The notes beneath the pieces are model-generated. The model made no database searches, was not told the origin of the DNA, and was given only the letters and a program-made list of their open reading frames with translations. Positions 26,401 through 39,000 of a stretch of DNA of 45,055 nucleotides are shown here, piece after piece (positions within the stretch are counted from its first letter, which is position 1; each line of letters begins with the position of its first letter). The stretch is from a virus: positions 1-45,055 of IMG/VR virus record IMGVR_UViG_3300025818_000030. The stretch is one strand, 5' to 3'. Position numbers and translations under genes: made by a program.

Positions 26401-26942
26401 AACTACGAAACAGCTTTGGCGGATTGGAAGCATTTAAAACAGTTAGTGATACACTTATTTTCAACAGTGTAAAATACAAGCCGCTGTTTGGTGATAAAGC
26501 GGATAGTTCATTACAAGCATCTTTCAAGGTTATTAAGAATAACCCTACGTTGAAGACAGATTCTGAAATCAAGGTCCGTATTGTTGAATCAATCAATGAG
26601 TTCTTTGCTGTAGAAAACTGGGATTTCGGTGATACATTCTATTTCTCTGAACTTGCTGGTTATCTACACCAAGAACTAGTTCCAGATATTGAAACTATTC
26701 TAATCGTTCCTAAATCTGGCGACCAAGTATTCGGTTCATTATTCCAGATTACAGCACAGCGAGATGAAATATTCATCTCAGCCGCAACGGTGAATGATGT
26801 AGAAGTTATTGATGCTATTACCGCAAACCGTCTAAAAGCATCTGGTAACGTGGTTACATCAAGCACAAGTTCTGATACTATTACAAGTTCATTTAGTTCT
26901 GCGGTGACTATTGTGGATACCAATGTTGGTAGTACTAGCTAA
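23451..26942 (+). CDS. 6: baseplate wedge protein gp6-like, enlarged
   Basis: A 1163-residue protein whose first part matches T4 gp6, the dimeric wedge protein that closes the inner ring of the baseplate: YYPEDFNDFIESSEY, then AFLGQSLAFRTDLNAREN, then SVLRIARMLSYYPKR (residues about 50-110). T4 gp6 has about 660 residues, so this one is nearly twice as long. The extra length seems to be in the middle (about residues 430-950: beta-rich, Thr/Asn/Asp-rich). The end (ENWDFGDTFYFSEL ... HQELVP) fits the gp6 C-terminal part. No Shine-Dalgarno as strong as in gp25; AAAGG lies about 10 bases upstream. Confidence 0.85.
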   Translation: MGSTSTRNFSLFVTSDWKRVYETFREADFQSYDYETLRKTMIDYLRIYYPEDFNDFIESSEYIALIDLIAFLGQSLAFRTDLNARENFLETAERRDSVLRIARMLSYYPKRNQTARGFLKIQSITTTENVFDSNGFNLADTPIIWNDNTNSDFLEQFTIVMNAALQSSQRFGKPAYKSEINGIKVEEYQMNLVPDTVPIYSFTTTVNGLSMDFELVNGTFSGQSYVYENPPVPGNAFNMIYRNDGRGNGSVNSGFFIYFKQGTVQQSDFTIDESIENRVVNLNVDNIDNNDIWLYKLDSNGDVVTQWTKVPAVSGTNVIYNDLAVDTRTLYAVNSRTNDQVDLAFGDGVFSDIPVGDFRVIYRTGNALEYKITPEDLQNVVVDIPYLSRYNKLETLTLELSLESTVSNASARENLNSIKAKAPLSYYSQNRMVNGEDYNAFPLTKFNDILKVKSVNRTSSGISRYLDVRDTTGKYSSTNIFADDGLFYEEESSGTFTFEFTNDNDILNVIINQVEPIIDSKASLHYYYKNYTNYDLTVNGVQWLQLTTGTNLATGYFTNSNGDPQTIGSYVTSNLKYLKTNTLVKFVAPTGFYFKEDGSLAAGTSGDPGTSDFIWTAITSVIDDGANQGAGALNDGSGPVSLNEIVPTGAIATEVVVPFTTDLPTALENDIITRVKLFKEFGLRFDQDSQEWIVIEDVDLDKSDTFNLEFTGNTNAAGLDNSWFILFETDGETYTVKYRTLDYFFESTLQTRFYFEPGLKIFDPRTGQTIKDNIRILKVNPQPDSNEAFTTPYNLSIYDNVQEADGYVDSTKVKVTFPDRDDDGVPDNPEVFDIIVAPTINSTQKLAFFGRILDSDNFERWKPISTTTVNVDYTTETQINANLTLYNDGQIFYATTDEKFFVLDINSAGTRSISESTDYRSRVGRDLLNFQYTHNSPNDRRIDPSPANFMDMFLLTRAYDEDYRNYISDTTNTVTEPTKPTSFELRNSFGGLEAFKTVSDTLIFNSVKYKPLFGDKADSSLQASFKVIKNNPTLKTDSEIKVRIVESINEFFAVENWDFGDTFYFSELAGYLHQELVPDIETILIVPKSGDQVFGSLFQITAQRDEIFISAATVNDVEVIDAITANRLKASGNVVTSSTSSDTITSSFSSAVTIVDTNVGSTS

Positions 26943-26972
26943 TATTGATTATATACGCATATTATATATGTT

Positions 26973-26980
26973 GATAAATA
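26973..26980 (+). promoter_or_regulatory. T4-type late promoter core
   Basis: GATAAATA on the plus strand, 24 bases before ATG 27005 of the giant structural gene. Confidence 0.65.
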
Positions 26981-27004
26981 TTCAATAAAAGAGAGTATTC
27001 AAAA

Positions 27005-30000
27005 ATGGCATTACGTAAAACTATTGGTCTATTACCTGAAATTTTCAGAACAGATAGAAACGAAAAGTTTCTTAATGCGACTATTGACCAACTAGTAACA
27101 CCAGCATTACAGAAAAAAATCAATGCCTATGTTGGTCGTAAGTTTGCTCCATCATACTCTGCTGGTGACCAATATGTTGTAGAACCATCTACTACTCGCC
27201 AGAACTATCAGTTAGAACCAGGTATCGTATATACCCACCGCCAAGAAGTTGGAGGTCAAGCAACAGATCGTATTGAATATCTATCAAACTACGTTGATAT
27301 GCTTAACCGTGTTAATGTTCTCGGCGGAAATATCGATAACCATGATAGGATATTTGAGAATGAATATTACACTTGGTCTTCATTCTTTGACTTTGATAAG
27401 TTCGTAAACTTCTCCCAGTATTACTGGTTAGCAAATGGTCCTGACCCAGTTCAGGTATTCAACTCTATTATTGATATGGAAGCGGATTACGAGGTAACTC
27501 GTGTTGATAATGAAAGTGCTTATTTCATCAACGCAAGAAACTCTGTGAATAATCCAACCATCACATTAGCAAGAGGTGGAACATATAACTTTGAGGTTGG
27601 GCAACAAGGTTTCCCATTCTGGATTCAAACTGAACCAGGCTTATCTGGAACCAAGGCAATCCAAGACAATATTTCCACACGTGATATTCTTGGTGTTGTG
27701 AATAACGGTGATGACCAAGGTGTTGTAACATTCAATGTGCCTACTGCGGATGCACAAAACTTTTGGATTGGCATGACTAAAGTTGACGATGTAGATTATG
27801 CTACCCGTCTTACATATAGCGAAATAAACAACCAACAGTTCAGTGCCTTTATCGCAGCGAACCCAGATGGTTTTGATGGTATTACCGATATTAGAAATAT
27901 AGACAATGCTACATTAGTATTCTATAATGAAGATGCAAATGAATCTGAAGAAAACTGGGAATCTGGTGGACTATTTGACGCTGATGAAACAGGGTTTGAT
28001 AACGATGCTTATCCGTTTGACCCAACAACGTATATTCCAGCGGACGAAAGATATGATATCTATAGAATCAATATTGATACCAATAGTGAACGCAGAGACA
28101 GATTCAACAATATGCCTGATAGCGACGTTGACCTTGCTTATTATGGTGCCTTCGTAGATATTGAAAATAAAGTTATTGATAATACCATTTCTATTGATGG
28201 TGTTACTGGTTCCGATTTGGTTGGTAAGACTATAGTATTCGTTACCCCAACTACTGATGATACATTATGGATTGCCGAAGGCGCTTTTGATGAAGGTGTT
28301 GGCGGCTACGACACAGAAAACTTTGGTATGGACGGTGAAAGTTATACTGCCGTTGCTACTAATGAGCGTTACAATGTGTGGACCATAACTAGCAAAACTG
28401 TAGATGGTGTTGATAGATTTTCATTATCAAGTAATACCGCACTAATCCGTGTGAACGAAAAAGTTTCTATTACCGAAGGTGATGATCATATCGGCAAAGA
28501 GTTCTATAAAAAGGATGAATATCTATTCCTAGTTCCAACAAACTTCTTCCCACTAAACGATGGTGTTATTCAGTTAACGTATCTAAAGAATATTCCGCAG
28601 AATCAAAAAATCCTTGTTGCTCGTGGTGAAGAGTTTGGTAACCTTGAGTTCTGGAAGAACGCACTTGATAAACTAGAAAAAGTTCCAGTTATCACTGCAC
28701 CACTAACAAGATACTTCTATCAGGATGGTATTGATTCGGAGCGGTTCGGTATTATTGATATTGTAGAAGCTGGCGAAGTTCCCGTTCTTGACGTTGAAAA
28801 CGATATTATTGGGCAGAACGAATACATTAGCTTGAACAAAGTTGAGTTTACAAACGGAATGAAAGTTTCGTTTGATACCAACAATGTTGTTTCTGAGTAT
28901 TATGCTGGCAGAGACTTCTATGTTGAAGGTGTTGGGCAACCTGATGGTATCAGCCTAACCCCCGTTGATGAGCTTATCGTTCCTGAAACTTATGTTGATA
29001 CTGAAGAAGAGGGTTTCGATGTAAACGACTTTGACACAACCGGATATGCTGGTTCAATCAGTGCCCCGTTATCACCAGATTATTTCACAATCAACCGTTC
29101 TTCTAAAGACCGCAATGCATGGTCCAGAGCAAACCGTTGGGTTCATATTGATGTCATTGAGAAGACAGCAGAATATAACGATTTCAGTTCTGTATTGGAC
29201 CAGAATAGCAGAGCAAATCGTCCAATCATTGAGTTCGAACCAAACCTACAGCTATACAAATATGGACGAGTATTCAAGCAAGTTGTGACCTGTTTTGATA
29301 GCACACAGATAGACGCATTATCAAATGTTGAGGGTAAGGCTGGTTACTTCGTTGATGGTATTCCGCTTCTAAACGGGGTTACTGTTATTTGGGCGGCAGA
29401 CGAAGACCCAATCGTGCGTTCCAAGATTTACGAAGTATCCATTATTGACCCAGATGATGACGGCAACGAACAAATCCATATGACCGAAGTTGCTGATGCT
29501 GAAGTAAATGATACTATCATCGTTACTAACGGTTCTACCAGACAGGGTACGATGTTACATTATGACGGCGATGGATGGGTTGAATCACAACAAAAAACAC
29601 AACTAAACCAAGAACCATACTTTGATATCTTTGATACAGATGGAAACAGTTTCAGCGATGATAGCATCTATTTCGGTACAGGTTTCACAGGAACAAAACT
29701 ATTCAGTTATCAGCGCCAATCTTCAGCAGTAGAAGACAGTGTGCTTGGTTTCGGTCTAAGCTATAAAAACTTTGAGAATGTTGGTGATATCATTTTTGAG
29801 AACAACTATGTTCGTGATAAGTTTACCTATTCACCAAATGATATTATTGTAAAAAAACCTATCAATGACGGTTTCGTTCATCGTATTATTGACCGCAATA
29901 CTGTTGAAATCAAAAACGATTGGAACAAAGTAAATAGAAATACTCGCCAATATCAGATTGCGGAGTATTCAGTAACTGATGACGAACTACAAGTATTCCA

Positions 30001-33000
30001 ATCACCAATCGCGCCTAAAAGTGATGAACTGGAAACAGTAAACCTATTCGTTTATAAGAATAGTACACTTCTAAAGCGCGATACTACACAGAATATTACT
30101 AACTTTGTAGATACAGATTATACTACACTATCACAGGATGGAAACTTCTACATCATCCTTGATGAGCCAGCGGCAGTTGGCGACCAGATTACTATTCGTG
30201 TATACGCCGATGATGTTGGTGACTTTGGGTTCTATGAAATTCCACAGAACCTAGAGAACAACGCTAAGAATGAAGACTTTACAACACTTACACTTGGGCA
30301 GATTAGGAACCACATTACACAAACCTCGCAAAACTCAAGTGTATTCTTTGGTGATAGTCCTGGTCGCAGTAACCTTCGTGATGTAACAAACCTAAAAGAC
30401 TTTGCTGGAACTATTCTACAGCACAGTGCTGGTGCCCATTTCGGTGCGTTCTTACTAAGCGATGAAAACATCAACTTTAAACACAACGAAAAGCATGTTC
30501 ATAATGCTAACGCCGTTATCAGTATTGATTATGCCCAGCGTGAATACAGCAAGTTTAAGCAAAAGTTCTATGATGCTATAAGCACACTTGACCTAAACTT
30601 TGATGATATCCCAGGATGTGTGGATGCTGTTATCAACGAACTAAAGATTGGTAAGAGTGAAACATTCCCATTCTTCTACAGTGATATGATTGGTTATGGT
30701 GAAGACAATACCACAACCACATATACAATCACTAACCCAGAGATTAGAACATATGATTACGGAACATATTTTGATAATAGCGTTCCAAGTAATCGTTCTG
30801 TGCTTGTATATCTAAATGGAACACAACTATACCTAACAACCGATTACACCTTTGACCAAGACGGTGCTATCATTACATTCACCGATGATACCACACTAAG
30901 CATTGGTGATACATTACAGATTGTTGATTACAATAATACCGATGGTTCATTCATTCCACCTACTCCAACAAAGATGGGTATGTATCCAAAGTTCCGTCCA
31001 GAGATTTACACAGACAATACATTTAGAACACCACAGACAGTTATTCAGGGTCATGATGGTTCTATCTTCGTAGCGTTTGGTGATAGTCGTGACCAAGTTA
31101 TTTTAGAACTAGAAAAACGTATCTACAATAACATCAAAACAACTTACACAACCGATGTGTTTGATATTCATAATCTTGTAGGTGGTAAGTTCCGCACAAC
31201 TGATTATACACGAGCAGAGATTGATGATATTCTAAGCGTGAACTTTCTTCGTTGGGCAGTTCTAAACAAAGTTGATTATGCTGACCAGACAGGATATGAT
31301 ATCCAAGACAAGTTCACATGGAACTGGTCAAACTTTACCGATAAAGTTGACGGGGAACTTCTACCAGGTCATTGGCGTGGTGTTTATCGTTATTTCTACG
31401 ATACAGACCGTCCACATACACACCCTTGGGAAATGCTCGGTCTAAGCGAAAAGCCATTATGGTGGGATGACCGTTATGGTGCTGCCCCATACACAAAAGG
31501 TAACGAAGTGCTATGGGAAAACTTGCGTGACGGTAAACTATTCCAAGATGCTGCTGGTGAAGATTACACAATCTTGGAAAACTATAAGCGTCCAAACCTA
31601 ATGAGCATCATTCCAGTTGATGTGAACGGTAGATTGGTTGACCCACTTGTTTCCGTAGTTGCGGCATATAATACCACATATACACAAGAACCATATAGTT
31701 TTGGTGATGTTGGTCCAGCAGAAAGTGCTTGGAGAAGAAGCAGTGAATATCCATTTGCTTTGATGAGACTTGCCGCTCTAACGAACCCAAGTAAGTTCTT
31801 GCTAACACGCTTTGATACTGATAATATTATTCGCAATACAACGCTTGACCAGATTGTTAATAAAACAACCCTAAAGCGTATCAAGCCACAGAATATGATT
31901 ATTCACGGAACACTTGATGATGATGGTAATGTAAATCGTGTGAATGGTATTTCACAAATCATTAGTGATTATGCCCGTCACCGTAACGTTGATTTACATA
32001 ATATCCAAGAGGTATTGGAAGCCCTTGTTCTAAAACTAGTTTATCGTGTTGGTGGTTATACCGACAAACGTTTCCTAAAAGTGCTTGCGGAACAGGTATC
32101 GCCAACATCCACGAACAAAGGTATCTTCATTCCAGACGATGATTTCGAGATTGAGCTAACCAAATCCAATCCTATTACCAGTGTTACACTAAGTGGTGTT
32201 ATTGTTACCAAAACAAACAGTGGTTGGACAGTTCGTGGCTACGATTATGAGAAACCATACTTTGATATCATCCCAAGCGAGATTACACAAAACCGTTATA
32301 CCATTTCTGGCGGGGATGCTAATGGCGTTGTATATAGAGATTTCAAGAACGAAGTTCTTCGTATTCCATATAATACAGAGTTCACTAACCCACAGCAGGT
32401 AGTTGATTTCTTTGTTTCTTATCAACGTTATCTACGACTACAGGGATTTGTATTCGATGAAGTACTTGAAGACGAGGTTGGATCGCTAACCAAAGATTGG
32501 ATTCTTTCTGCGAAAGAGTTTCTATTCTGGCAGTCACAAGGCTGGAATGTTGGTTCAACAATTGTGCTGAACCCCGTAGCAATTAGTGTGAAGTTTGAAC
32601 TATTTGGAACAACACCTGATGACCTTGGTGGCGAAGGACTAAACTATAAAGTTCTAAACCAAAACCTAAAACCAATCCGTTATAATCAGCTTGAAGTAAA
32701 GCGTGTTGATAACCTATTCACCGTAACATCAAGTGAGGACGCTGGTCCTATCTTTATGATTGAAATCAATCCAGTTCAGTATGAACACACCATCGTATTC
32801 AACAATATAACCGTGTTCAATGATGTTCTTTACCAGCCACAGCTTGGTTCCCGTCAGTATCGTCTAAAACTTATCGGTACGAAAACTGCTGGATGGGATG
32901 GTTCATTCCAAGCACCCGGTTATGTATTCAACAATGATGTTACCGCAACGTGGCAACCTGGACGAGATTACAAGAAGGGTGACTTTGTTATCTTCCGTAA

Positions 33001-36000
33001 GAAAACTTATGTATGTGTGAAAGACCAAGATGCGCTACAGGTATTTGACCATGAATACTGGACACACACCGATAATATTAAGCTAGGTCTTCGTCCAAAC
33101 TTGGATACCCTATCTAACAGCTTCACAACCTTCTATGATATGGACACACAAAATAACGAGAGTGAGTTTGATAGATTCGGTAAAGGTCTAATCGGTTATC
33201 AGAAGCGTGATTACCTAGAAAACCTAGAACTTGACGATGTATCACAGGTGAAGTTCTATCAGGGAATGATTCGTCAGAAAGGTACAAGTTCTGCTATCAA
33301 TAAACTTATTCGTGCCCAGTTGGATAACCAAGATAGCGATATCAACTTCTTTGAAGAATGGGCATTCCGTATTGGTGAGTATGGTGCGATTGACGCTAAC
33401 CAGATAATCGAAGTAGAGCTAAACGAAAATCAGTTCAAGTCTAACCCAGAACTCATTGAGTTCCTAAACAACGGTGAAGATAGACCGCAACACATTTCAT
33501 ACATTCAAGATGATCTATTCAAGACGCCAAATGAATATACCAAGAATATCTTTACTAACCGTTCTGGTGGTTCTAATACTAAACTAGATATTACTTCCGC
33601 TGGTTTCCCAAGACTTGATGATGTTAGCGTAACGCTATTTGATATCAATAACATTTCATCATTGAACCAGTACATCAACAATGTGGGTAGCGGATATACT
33701 ATCTGGACCGCTAAAAACCTAGCAAGTGTTTGGGATGTATTCAGAGTATCCGAAACATTCGTGAAGGTAACAGAAGTCGTTGATAAACTTGACGATGAAG
33801 TGGTTGTTCGCACAGATAGAAACCATGACTTAGAAGTAAATGACTTTGTTGCTATTCGTGGAACAGAAACTATCCTTGACGGCTTCTATAAAGTTCTATA
33901 CATCGTTTCTAATGTGGAGTTCATTGTTTCCCTAGAACAAAATGAACTTAGTGAAACAGACCTTGATGGACTATTACTAAAACTAGAAAGCATTCGTTAT
34001 AGCGAACCAAAAGATATTGCTGGTTTCAATCCTCTACTTGGTTGGCAGGATGCCGAAAAAACATGGTTGGAAAATAATGCCGATGGTAAATGGGAAGTTC
34101 TAAAGAAACAATCACCTTGGGACTTTGGTACAAATGTTGCTTATAGTGCCGTTGCTGGTGATGATAATCTTGGTACTTGCTTCAGTGCTTCAGAAAGAAA
34201 TCTATGGGCAGTTGCGGGTATTCCAAATAACGGCACAGGTAAAGTTATCTCATATGTAAAAACTGTATCAAACGATTTCAGTGAAAACGCAATCTTTGAC
34301 CCAAGTGATGTATCTCAAATCAGCGGGTTTGGTACAAGCGTGAGTGCTGGTAACAGTGATTACTTTGCGGTTGGCGCACCAACGGCTAATGGAACCCGTG
34401 GTTATGTATTCATTTATAAACGCACACAGGCAAGCACATTCGCAGTACATCAAATCCTAAGAGCAAGTGATGCAGCAGTTGGCGACCTATTCGGCACAAG
34501 CGTTTCACTAAGTGACGATGAAAAATGGTTGTATGTAGGTGCCCCGGGAGCAAGTAAAATCTATGCATACGCATTTGATGAAATCTCATCATCCAATGAA
34601 GCAGTTGTTACTGAAGAAGGTGACGGTATCAAGACCAGTTCAACACTATTCTGGTTCCCAGAAACCATTGATAATATTCAGGTGATTGACGACGATGGTC
34701 GTATCTATGTTCCGTATGTTGATTACACCCTAAGTGGTAATGTTGTAAACTTCACGTTTACACTTAACTCTTTAAAAGATTATGTTATTCGTCGTGTATC
34801 TCTATATAGAAATATTGATACAATCGTGCGTGATGCGAACCCAGAAGACACCGCAGCAGATAATCTAGGTCAAACCATAGAAACAACCAGTGATGGTAAA
34901 GTTATTGTTTCTGGTGCGCCAAACCGCCGTTATGTTGGTAGTGATAGCACAGTAGTTACTGGCGCTGGTGCCGCATATGTATTTGAGAGAACAGAAGAAG
35001 TATTCAACGGTGATGGAACAACAACCACATTCACGCCAACAGGCACACTATGCCCACAAAGACTACTAAATGTGTATCTAAACAATGATCTAAAACTATA
35101 TACAGTGAACCTTGCTCTACCGGGAAGCGATAGTCAGTTCGGTGATTATACCATTAGTGGTAATAGTATCGTATTTCGTGATGCTCCAAGCAGTGATGAA
35201 CTTGTGAAGATTGAGGTGAATGATTTCATTCAGGTTCAGCGTTTGGATGCGCCTGACCCAGCAGACAGTGATTTATTTGGTAATGATATCACAATCAATG
35301 AAGACGCAAACTGGATTGCTGTTGGTGCCCCTGGTGAAGATGCTAACAATACAAACACAGGTTCTGTATATGTTTATGCGGAACAGTCCCGCCGTTATGG
35401 AACGATTACTGGTGAAACAGACCCAACAATCGTGAGTGGTGATAAGTTCCGTATCAATGATGTAGTTGTTTCTCTAACTGGAACAGACCTTGATACAGTG
35501 TTGGCGGATATTGACGGTTTGAGTATTTCTGGTGTATCAACATCAGGTGATGATTCCCTAACGATTGATAGTGAAAGTGTAATCACAGGAAATAAACTCC
35601 GTGTCATGCCGCTTTCTGGTGACACCTATAAGAACCTTGGATTAGAACCTTATGCTATGGTTCAGCGCATTGACCATCCACAGGCATATGAGAATGAAAA
35701 CTTTGGTCTTGCTGTTGATATTGACCGTTCAGGTAACTTCTTGGTAGTCGGTTCTAATCGTGCTTCCACAATCAACACCCTTCGTTTTGATGTTGACGAG
35801 GACGATATTGAGACAACAGTATTTGATAGCAATAGCACTAAGTTCTATGACCGTGAAAACCAAAGCGGTGCCGTATATGTATATGACCTATTAGAAAGTT
35901 GGAATGAAAGTGTTACAGACCCAGCACAGTTTGGCTACATTCAGCAACTACAGTCCGATACGATTGAGCAGTTTGACGAGTTTGGTTCCAGTGTGAATAT

Positions 36001-39000
36001 CCGTTCTGGTAAGATTGTTGTTGGTTCTCCAAAATACGATAAGTCAAGTAGCATTGAGAACAGCGGTATTCTTTATGAATATAACAACCCATCCGAGGAA
36101 AAGGGTTGGATAACACTACGTGAAGAAGATGATAAAGTAGATGTGGAACTACTAAACAAAGTATTCATATATAATCGTCGTAAGAATGAAATCGTAGAAT
36201 ATATGGATTGGATTGACCCAATCAAGGGTAAAGTAAGCGGTCTTGCCCAGCAAGAACTATCATATATCGTTGAGCGTGACCCTGCTAACTACAATGTAAA
36301 TACCAATCAAAAGAATACATTGACTACCCAAAGTCATTGGGGTGAAAAACAGGTTGGGCAACTATGGTGGGATGTATCCACTGTTCGCTATATTGATTAT
36401 GAACAAGGCGAACTATCATATCGCTCTCAGCAATGGGGTGCGAAGTTCCCAGGTTCAAGCATTGATGTATATGAATGGGTAGAAAGTAATAATCCACCAA
36501 GTTCATATTCTGGCGAAGGCACACCAAAATACATAGATAATAGCAGTTATGTTGAGGTTCAGACATACAATATCAATACTGATACAGTAACATCCAAATA
36601 CTACTTCTGGGTGAAAGACCTTACCGAAGCACCAAATCTTGGATTCAGAAAACTTGGTTCATCAACGGTTGCCCGTATTATTGATAATCCAAAAACCTAT
36701 GGTCTAAAATACCTAAGTGTTATTAAGGACAATGCTATCATTGCTTATAATATTGCTGGTGATTTGGAAGACCGCGATACAATCCTTCACATCAACTATG
36801 ATGTTATCAAGAACAGCAATGTTCTACATAGTGAATATCAGTTGGTAGCAGAAGGTGACCCACAAAGTATTATCAATGATAAGATTTACAATAAGTTCGT
36901 GGATAGTTTATCTGGAACAAACGCACAGGGTGATGCTGTTCCACAACGCACATTAAGCACAGCCGAAAGATATGGTGTTCTATATCGTCCAAGACAGACA
37001 ATGTTTGTTGATAAAGATACAGCGGTAGAACTATTCGTAACATTCTGTAACGAAGTATTTGCGAAGTATCAAGTCGCTAATCAGTTCGACTTAGGAACTA
37101 TTTCAAGTGCTGAACCTATTCCTGGCGAACAAAGCGGCGAATGGGACGAAAGTGTTAACACATATGCAGAATTAACATATATAAACGCACTCGTATTCTC
37201 TACTGGATATAAGGTTCTTGTGTTACAGAATGAAACAGTAGAAAATCTATGGACTATCTATACACTCCAAGAAGATAACACTTGGATACTAACTAGAGTC
37301 CAAGCGTATGATACTAACAACTACTGGGAAAGAACAACTTGGTACGCCGATGGATTTACAGAAAATACTGTTGTTACATATGCTGTCGAGACAGAGCCAG
37401 ACCTAGAAACGATACGCTCAACGCTTACAAATGGTGATTTGGTAAAAATTAAGAGTAATGACGAAGGTGTTGCTAGTATTGTTCAGCTTCAGGACGATGG
37501 TACTTTCTTAGAAGTTGTTGTGGAAAACGCGACCATTAAGCTAAAGCGTTCATTATTCGATAACAGTGTAGAAGCAACTGGTTTTGATAATGCTGGTTTT
37601 GATAATGGGCTATTTGAAAAACGCCCAGTTACCGAGATTCGCAAGATTATTGACGCAGTAAAGAATGATATTTTTGTTGAAGACATTCGTTCAGAATGGA
37701 ACCGTCTATGGTTTACCATGATTGAATATATTCTAACAGAACAACCATATGCTGATTGGCTATTCAAAACATCATTCATCAAGGTTGTTCAGAAACTTCG
37801 TGGTCTAGACCAATATCCAAACTACCAGCGTGATAACCAAGATTACATTCGTGATTATATCAATGAAGCGAAACCATATCGTACCAACATCCGTGAGTAC
37901 ATTCTACAGTACACCAAGGATGATCCTTGGGATGGTGATGTAACTGACTTTGACGTTCATAGTTACTATGACACGGATCGTGATTATTATCGTAAGCCAT
38001 CTGGTGAAAAATCAGGTGACGCCGCACTATGGCTACAAGGACTAAACTCACCTTGGGGTAACAACTATACCTATGAACTTGGTTCAGTAAGTATTATCAA
38101 CAGCGGTTCTGGTTATCTTATTCCACCAGTTATCACAGTTGTTGGCGGCGGCGGAACAGGTGCTACCGTAGAAGCAAAAACAAACGGCGACAGAATCTTG
38201 AGCGTAACAGTTACCAATCCTGGCTCTGGCTACGTTACCACGCCAACATTCACTATTGAGGGTGTTGGTTCTGGTCTAGAGATTTATCCTAACCTAATCA
38301 ATGGTAAGGTTCGTGAGTTTGACCAAACACTCAAGTTTGACCGTATCACATATAGCTCAACAGTTATTGAGTGGACGGCAAATACTTCTTATGATGTAAA
38401 TGATATCGTTTCATATAACGGTGAAGCATATATCGTTGATACAGCATTTACGAGTGGTTCCACATTTGATGCTGCTAATATGAGCATCTATGCCGATGAA
38501 AACTTTGATAATAACGCTGATCGTATCCAAGCATATTACAAACCAACCGAAGGAATGATTGGTAAGGATATTACACAACTACAGTTTGGAACAGATTATC
38601 CTGGTGTTCGTGTATACGGACCAGACTTCTCAGCTAACCCTGGTTTTGATGTTGGTGCGTTTGATGTTGACCCATATGATTCATTTGAGATTGACGAAAA
38701 TGGTATCACTATTATCAGTGGATCAAGCGCCCTTGATACAATCATTCGTTCAAACTACACAGATGCGGCGCTAGGAACAGCACCGGAAGATATCAATGTT
38801 GCGGGTGGTGACTTCGTAGATACATATAACTCACACGCACCAGAAGAGTTCGTTCCTGGTATTATCTTTGATACACTTGACTTGAAAGTGTATTCACTAC
38901 CTGGTCAGGATGGTGCGTATGACGGCAACGCAGCACGTATCTATACCAACTTTGTTACAGCAGATGGTTCCACAGCCGCATATTCATATCGTGGTGGTTC

